Below, one piece after another: positions 6,048 through 10,294 of a stretch of DNA of 10,294 nt (position 1 is its first letter; each line of letters starts with the position of its first letter). The notes under the pieces were generated by a model. It worked only from the letters and a program-made list of their open reading frames with translations, was not told the DNA's origin and did not search any database. This DNA is from a bacterium. GTDB lineage: Bacteria > Bdellovibrionota > FAC87 > UBA2466. The translations under genes and the position numbers were made by a program. The stretch lies in contig JALHPX010000038.1 in the NCBI GenBank assembly GCA_022842225.1, positions 1 through 10,294 of the forward strand. The letters run 5' to 3'.

Positions 6048-7194
6048 ACAACTCAATCAAGGGCCTCCTGTCGGAAAACCCATTAGCCTGAGCGTTCGCT
6101 CTGAAGAATACGTCGATATTTTACCCGCAGTAAAAATTCTCAAGGAAACCTTGGCGACGATCGCCGGCGTTACCGATATTCAGGATTCGTACCTACTGGG
6201 CAAACAAGAGCTGGTGGTGAAAGTGAATGGAGCTGAAGCGGCGGCGGCGGGCCTTTCGGTAGCGTCCATTGGCATTTCGGTTAGAGCTGCCTTTGAGGGA
6301 ATTGAAGCCACTTCCATCCGCGAGCTCGACGAAGAGGTTCAAGTGCGAGTTTCTCTTCCGCGGTCGGCGCGGGAGCAGGAATCCACACTGCGCGAGCTAA
6401 AGATTCCAAATCCACAAGGACAGCTTATTCCGTTGATGAGTGTTGCCAAGATTGAGCGTGGTCAAAATCTATCGGTGTATGAGCACGAGATGAATAGACG
6501 CGAGGTAAAAGTGACCGCAGGAGTGGACGTAAACACAACTTCCGCGCTGGCCGTTAACTCCAAGCTAAAGCAACTACTTCCCGAACTCAGTAAAGGTTTT
6601 CCCAAAGTCCAAGTTGCCTTTGGGGGAGAGGATCAAGACACGTCCGAGAGCATGGCTTCCCTGGGCAGAGCCTTTGGCATCGCGTTTCTGGCTATTTTTC
6701 TGATTCTGGTTTTTACCTTTGGCAACTTGCTTCAACCCCTATTGGTCGTCACCACAATCCCACTTGGAATTACGTCGGTGATTTTTGCTTTCTTCGTGCA
6801 TGGCCGGCCTTTGAGTTTTATGGGGATGATGGGGATTGTCGCGTTGGCTGGAGTGATCGTGAATAATGCGATCATCCTAGTGGATTTCGTCAATCAGGCA
6901 CGGAGCGAAGGGACGGATAAACTTCAGAGCATTCTGGACGCCGCTCACAAGCGCCTGCGACCGATCCTGTTAACCACTCTGACGACGGTGGTGGGGCTGA
7001 TGCCAACGGCTTATGGAATCGGCGGCACGGATCCCTTTGTGGTTCCTATTGCCTTGGCGCTGGGTTGGGGGCTGCTCTTTGGTTCGGTATTGAGCACGCT
7101 GGTGTTCCCAGCAGGTATCGCTATTCTGGACGATATCGAGGCTCTGCAAAAGCGCCTTGGCGAGAGAGTGGCCTCGTACAGAGCCACGCGCTAG
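5974..7194 (+). CDS. RND efflux pump, C-terminal part of the frame-broken gene
   Basis: Continuation of the pump in the +1 frame. The longest open frame begins at ATG 5974, but its first 18 residues are the first piece's DNA read in another frame; pump homology starts at about residue 19 (6028). It holds the rest of the second porter domain, including PPVGKPISL and the block ending in LSVASIGISVRAAFEG. TM8 (about 230-250), TM9 and TM10 follow. TM10 has VIVNNAIILVDF with Asn297 near the position of AcrB Lys940, a variant common in this branch. TM11 and TM12 follow. The two homologous parts add up to about 1030 residues, near the usual pump length. No good ribosome site precedes 5974, so independent translation is doubtful. 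A pseudogene fragment, a frameshift product or a sequencing error all fit. Confidence 0.8.
   Translation: MRQPDEARSLDKSPYTFNLPRVTFEQLNQGPPVGKPISLSVRSEEYVDILPAVKILKETLATIAGVTDIQDSYLLGKQELVVKVNGAEAAAAGLSVASIGISVRAAFEGIEATSIRELDEEVQVRVSLPRSAREQESTLRELKIPNPQGQLIPLMSVAKIERGQNLSVYEHEMNRREVKVTAGVDVNTTSALAVNSKLKQLLPELSKGFPKVQVAFGGEDQDTSESMASLGRAFGIAFLAIFLILVFTFGNLLQPLLVVTTIPLGITSVIFAFFVHGRPLSFMGMMGIVALAGVIVNNAIILVDFVNQARSEGTDKLQSILDAAHKRLRPILLTTLTTVVGLMPTAYGIGGTDPFVVPIALALGWGLLFGSVLSTLVFPAGIAILDDIEALQKRLGERVASYRATR
6030..6047 (+). other. Frame break in the RND pump gene
   Basis: The first frame (codon starts divisible by three) reads Leu-Gln-Pro-Pro-Pro-Gly-Tyr-Phe-stop. The +1 frame reads Leu-Pro-Arg-Val-Thr-Phe-Glu-Gln and carries on with pump homology. 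Against AcrB-type proteins the helix between the VYL strand and the next strand is absent, by recall about 25-30 residues. A deletion of length 3n+2 would explain both the missing helix and the shifted frame. C5 and GGG runs and a TTT TGA lie at the junction. Confidence 0.7.
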
Positions 7195-7277
7195 CCGCCC
7201 CGATTGTACTTTGTACTCTGCATGAATTGCCTAAGGTCGCGACGCTAGTGTGACTATTTGCGTACGCATCCCCGTAG

Positions 7278-7298
7278 ACACTAAGTGTGCAATCACAC
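7278..7298 (+). repeat. Overlapping alternative inverted repeats
   Basis: ACACT-A-AGTGT (7278-7288) and GTGTG-CAAT-CACAC (7285-7298) share the arm 7285-7288 and cannot both fold. GTGTGC (7285-7290) can also pair with GCACAC at 7317-7322. All stems are short (5-6 bases). They could be an operator or an RNA switch element, or chance. Confidence 0.3.
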
Positions 7299-7348
7299 AC
7301 CGCACTCTTTTCTCAGGCACACACGTTGCATTCCTGTGAGCGAACCGT

Positions 7349-7363
7349 TCCGTCAAAGACGGA
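7349..7363 (+). repeat. Hairpin in the vWA gene leader
   Basis: TCCGTC and GACGGA form a perfect six-base stem with an AAA loop, ending 24 bases before the vWA gene start. The 3' arm overlaps a Shine-Dalgarno-like GGAGGGG (7361-7367). A T5 run follows 12 bases after the stem, too far for a standard terminator. Confidence 0.35.
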
Positions 7364-7387
7364 GGGGCGAGCAGTTTTTGGAGTACG

Positions 7388-9973
7388 ATGATGCGAGCTA
7401 TAATCTCTTTTTTGTCCTTTGCGGTTTTTCTTTTTCCCAGCTTTTCTTACGGCGAAGGCCAGAACGCATACCCATACGGGGTAGCGATAAAGGGCTCCGA
7501 ACTCTTCATTCTTTTTGATGACTCCTCCAGCATGGAAGGAGAGCGCATCGACCAAGCGAGGAAATCAGTTCTTGCTCTGCTCGAATCACTGAAAAAAAAC
7601 CAGCACATTATTGCTCTAGATAAAGTGCACTTTGTTCCCATTAACGCCGCGTCAACTACTGGCAAAGTAGATTCCGCAGAATTGAAAAATTACGTCGAGC
7701 GAATTTCTGCAGATGGTGGAACCACTATGGCCCGCTCGGTGGACTACGTAAATCGAGCCCTCCCCAATTTGGATCACGCAGTTGTTTTTGCCTTCACTGA
7801 CGGCCAGATCAGTGATCATGTCGACTTTGAACGCCAATTGCGCTCCTTGTTCAACTCTTCATCTACGGCCGATGTAAATTTTCATTTTTTGGAAGTGGGC
7901 ACGAACAATCCGGCCATCACCAACACGATTAAAGAGATGACCGAGAAAATGAAAGACGCTCCGATTGTTCGAAAAGGCAGCGCGGAGTCTCTCGGAAATT
8001 TTGGGGATTTTGACAAGCGCATACAAGCTCTCACCCAGGGAATTCTTAGCCGCGGGCTCAAGCAGCAGGTGGCCAAAATGTTCGGCGCTCAAACGAGATT
8101 AAATAGCGCGGAGGGAACCCTTGAGCCGGTGCTCCGTAAAACGCAAGGTATTAAGGCCTCGGTAGAGCGACAAGCCAGTGCGCTTCGCAAAAATCTCGAA
8201 GGCTTAGAAGGCGAGCTAAAGGAATCAATCGCCAAGCTGGAACAAAAAACAGTTGGTGAAGCTCTCGCTGATTACATGAAAGCAGTTAGAGATATTCGCG
8301 AAGTCCATAATGATGGAATCATCAACTACCTAAGAGACTATCGCAATCTCACCTCAGATATGGAATCGATTGAAAGAGAAAACCGCGCTGCAGCTCAATT
8401 AGTGAAGGAAATGGAAGACGCTTCTAGCGGTATCAAGTTAGCGACTGCAGAATTAAAAACGAAAAATCCAAACGAATACGCTGCCCTGCCAGAAAACGTC
8501 CGAAACTGGATCGAAAAAGAATCTTCACAAACGGAGCAACGAATTGCTCCTCTTAAAACCAAACAAGAAGCACTGGCCAAGGAAATTTCGGCGCTCAGAG
8601 AATCCGTAGGTAAAACTGAGTCCAGCGCTCTGGAAGCTTTCCGCCGGTTGCAACGAGACAAACTCGAGGAATTTCGCCAGGCCTACTTAAAGCGCTTTGG
8701 TAAAGACCAGTGGTCAGAGCTAATGAAGTCCAGCGCCAGCTCCGGCATGTACTATGACAACGCTACTGGAGAATGGGTCATGACGGGCGTCCACGTCACG
8801 GGTGGTGGTGGCTCTGGCGGCTCCTCTTCGCGCTCCAGTGGACCGGGAATTAAGGTTCGCAATGAAGGCGTGATTATTAATTTAGGCGGCGGCGGAGGTG
8901 GCGGAACTCCTGTGAGCCAGTTTATCAACAACGGCACCATCATCACCAAGGTGGAGCCATCGAACGGCGGATTCACTTTCTTCCTAAACAATGGAAATTT
9001 GATCACTATCTCGTCGGATAATTTGCACGAAAGAGCTGGCTTCCTCTGGACCCGATTTGAGAATGGCTTCTTGATCATGAAGCGAAACGATCAGGGCGAA
9101 ATTAGCGAAGTCCTCTACGTTACCGACGAGGACTTGGCCAAAATCGCAGAGGACATTCATTCGAGCGAAGGCAAAGGAACGCCTACTTACTTGTCGAAAA
9201 ACTTTCCGAATCACCAGGCGTTTTGGCCCGCTATATTGAATCTCCTCCTTGGACCTGAGGAAGTAGACGGTGCGTTAGCCGATCTCCACGCCAAAGAGCG
9301 GGGAGGAGCGCAGCCAGGTATGGTAGGAAAATTGGGCCATACCGCTCTTTCCGCCGCGGAACTTTATGCGGCAAAGAGATTGATCGCTCCTACATTTTCA
9401 CAGCCAGGTGTGAATTGGCCTAGCATTAACAAGTCGGCGTCTCAAATTTACAGACAACAGCAAGAGATTCTCCTGCAGACAGACCGTTTGAGAAGCACGG
9501 CACAGGAGTTGGCGGAAAAAACCAAAGCGCTGGAAGCTTTGCGAAGCAGCGTTACCGGGCCCGGTGGCAGGATTACACGCGCGCAACTACTACAAAAGCA
9601 TATCGACGATATTGCCGCGACTTCTAGGAAATTGCAGGAGCTGCAGACAGCTATTGGCAATCGTGCAGGTTCCACAGCGGAACTCTCGAGTGCATTGCAA
9701 AGAGCAACTACTCGCAGTTTGCCACAGCAGGCGCTTCGTCTCTCGGGCAACTTGTTGCGATGGGGTGCCGGAACTGTCTTGGCCTATGATGCCGCAAAGA
9801 GCACCTACCAAGTATGGGCGCTGGATGTCGATCCTCAGTGGCGCATTCTAAATAAGGTCGCTCCCGCGGAAGCCGTCTCTCGAATGAAGAACTATCTCAT
9901 GCAGCGCGGATACAACACGGATCGAGAACGACGTCAGATGAAGACTGAGGAGTTCTTTGAGGCGCTTAAGTAA
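7388..9973 (+). CDS. Exported von Willebrand A-domain protein with coiled coils and Gly-rich centre
   Basis: An 861-residue exported protein, probably for metal-dependent binding in the envelope. Signal peptide 1-22. The vWA domain (about 38-220) has a complete MIDAS: D44-S46-S48 in FDDSSSM, T112 in GGTTM, and D138 in FTDG. A long charged coiled-coil region (about 225-435) follows. The central part has GGGGSGG (472-478) and G500-G506. Around these sit strand-like repeats with an Asn/Gly turn: NEGVI, NNGTI and NNGNL (492-538). A compact region covers about 545-635. A second coiled coil (about 683-757) and a hydrophobic segment (about 781-800) follow, then a charged C-terminus. GGAG at 7380-7383 lies four bases before ATG 7388 and seven before ATG 7391, so the second Met may be the true start. 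The downstream gene overlaps by 17 bases. The vWA call is firm; partner and role are unknown. Confidence 0.88.
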   Translation: MMRAIISFLSFAVFLFPSFSYGEGQNAYPYGVAIKGSELFILFDDSSSMEGERIDQARKSVLALLESLKKNQHIIALDKVHFVPINAASTTGKVDSAELKNYVERISADGGTTMARSVDYVNRALPNLDHAVVFAFTDGQISDHVDFERQLRSLFNSSSTADVNFHFLEVGTNNPAITNTIKEMTEKMKDAPIVRKGSAESLGNFGDFDKRIQALTQGILSRGLKQQVAKMFGAQTRLNSAEGTLEPVLRKTQGIKASVERQASALRKNLEGLEGELKESIAKLEQKTVGEALADYMKAVRDIREVHNDGIINYLRDYRNLTSDMESIERENRAAAQLVKEMEDASSGIKLATAELKTKNPNEYAALPENVRNWIEKESSQTEQRIAPLKTKQEALAKEISALRESVGKTESSALEAFRRLQRDKLEEFRQAYLKRFGKDQWSELMKSSASSGMYYDNATGEWVMTGVHVTGGGGSGGSSSRSSGPGIKVRNEGVIINLGGGGGGGTPVSQFINNGTIITKVEPSNGGFTFFLNNGNLITISSDNLHERAGFLWTRFENGFLIMKRNDQGEISEVLYVTDEDLAKIAEDIHSSEGKGTPTYLSKNFPNHQAFWPAILNLLLGPEEVDGALADLHAKERGGAQPGMVGKLGHTALSAAELYAAKRLIAPTFSQPGVNWPSINKSASQIYRQQQEILLQTDRLRSTAQELAEKTKALEALRSSVTGPGGRITRAQLLQKHIDDIAATSRKLQELQTAIGNRAGSTAELSSALQRATTRSLPQQALRLSGNLLRWGAGTVLAYDAAKSTYQVWALDVDPQWRILNKVAPAEAVSRMKNYLMQRGYNTDRERRQMKTEEFFEALK

Positions 9974-10294
9974 AAACTCTCGCCGCGTTGCAGCCCACTT
10001 TATCTGCATCACGTGGATAGTGCTTGGCCACGCGACCGCTTTCGCGGATGTGGAGGCGGCGGCGGAACGAGCGCCGGGACGGGTAGCTCTTTGCGTTGGA
10101 TATCTCGGTCAACTTGCCAGCGAGATCAGAGAGACGCGCGGACTGCGAATTTTCACACGGCCTGCCACTGAAAAAGATCGCAAGACGATCACCGATTATT
10201 TTCGCTCCTCGGGAACTCCCCACTATCGATCCGTTCCCGCTACGGTAGTCAGAGAAGCGGTTAAACTCCCCATTCGGCTGCTTCAACTTTTGGA
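9957..10294 (+). CDS. Exported protein of unknown function, 3' end outside the window
   Basis: An open frame runs from TTG 9957 to the window edge, giving 112 residues of an incomplete protein. The start is a Lys/Arg-rich head (MRRLSKNSRR) and a hydrophobic core, then ATAFA before Asp, a good signal peptide with probable cleavage near residue 30. Later residues include ALCVGYLGQL and a basic mixed region with no motif I recognise. TTG 9957 is chosen because AGGAG (9948-9952) lies four bases upstream and an in-frame TGA at 9939 bounds the frame. The next in-frame start-type codon is a GTG at 10020, inside the signal core. It overlaps the last 17 bases of the vWA gene, so the two are probably co-translated and work in the same compartment. 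Spacing to the ribosome site is short, so the exact start is less sure than the gene. Confidence 0.6.
   Translation, partial: MRRLSKNSRRVAAHFICITWIVLGHATAFADVEAAAERAPGRVALCVGYLGQLASEIRETRGLRIFTRPATEKDRKTITDYFRSSGTPHYRSVPATVVREAVKLPIRLLQLL

Larger units (their letters stand above)
7195..7387 (+). other. Noncoding gap with small inverted repeats
   Basis: This gap separates the pump remnant from the vWA gene. It holds a ten-base palindrome TGCGTACGCA (7259-7268) and a tandem TTGTAC pair (7204-7216). I found no convincing -35/-10 pair and no hairpin followed by a T-run that would end the efflux operon. It must still carry the vWA gene's promoter unless that gene is read from the efflux operon. 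Confidence 0.4.

Noticed and set aside
7345..7379. Leader hairpin plus T-run as a rho-independent terminator
   Set aside because: The T5 run is 12 bases past a six-base stem, so the geometry does not fit an intrinsic terminator.
7285..7518. Small plus-strand frame before the vWA gene
   Set aside because: It overlaps the vWA gene's signal peptide and vWA start in another frame and its composition is irregular, with no ribosome site.
8801..8910. Gly-rich coding stretch as a DNA repeat or CRISPR-like array
   Set aside because: The GGN repeats are glycine codons within one frame, with no regular spacers.
9966..10286. Minus-strand frame at the right edge
   Set aside because: The plus-strand frame over the same bases has a signal peptide and a ribosome site next to the vWA gene; the minus frame has neither.

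Overview
The window comes from a Gram-negative bacterium. Five of the seven genes carry signal peptides, and two encode a TolC-type outer-membrane channel and an RND inner-membrane pump. A histone-fold protein, GTG and TTG starts next to good Shine-Dalgarno sites and roughly even base composition fit Bdellovibrionota or a related predatory or deltaproteobacterial lineage. That placement is inference; no rRNA or marker gene is present. No tRNA, rRNA, CRISPR array, insertion sequence or attachment site was seen.

Layout. (1) Bases 86-1300 (+): a small protein joining a Cys/His zinc finger to a C-terminal histone fold, followed with no gap by an unrecognised exported membrane protein. (2) Bases 1309-2466 (-): a convergent gene for an exported protein with two tandem J-like domains that lack the HPD motif. 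(3) Bases 2467-2601: a divergent intergenic region with a good promoter for the minus-strand gene and a weak one for the plus-strand operon. (4) Bases 2602-7194 (+): an efflux operon of a TolC-like channel translationally coupled (GTGA overlap) to an HAE1-type RND pump. The pump frame is broken near 6030-6047, where about 25-30 codons also appear to be missing, so it is present as two overlapping pieces. No periplasmic adaptor gene lies in this stretch. (5) Bases 7195-7387: a noncoding gap with several small inverted repeats. (6) Bases 7388-10294 (+): an 861-residue exported protein with an intact-MIDAS von Willebrand A domain, long coiled coils and a glycine-rich centre, followed by an overlapping exported-protein gene that starts at TTG and runs off the window.

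How the genes relate. The channel and pump should act together in export, if the pump is functional. The vWA protein and its overlapping partner are probably one envelope operon of unknown role. The histone-like protein probably acts on DNA and has no evident functional link to its neighbours. The most unusual items are the zinc finger-histone fusion, the exported HPD-less J-like repeat protein, the vWA/coiled-coil/Gly-rich protein and the broken pump gene.
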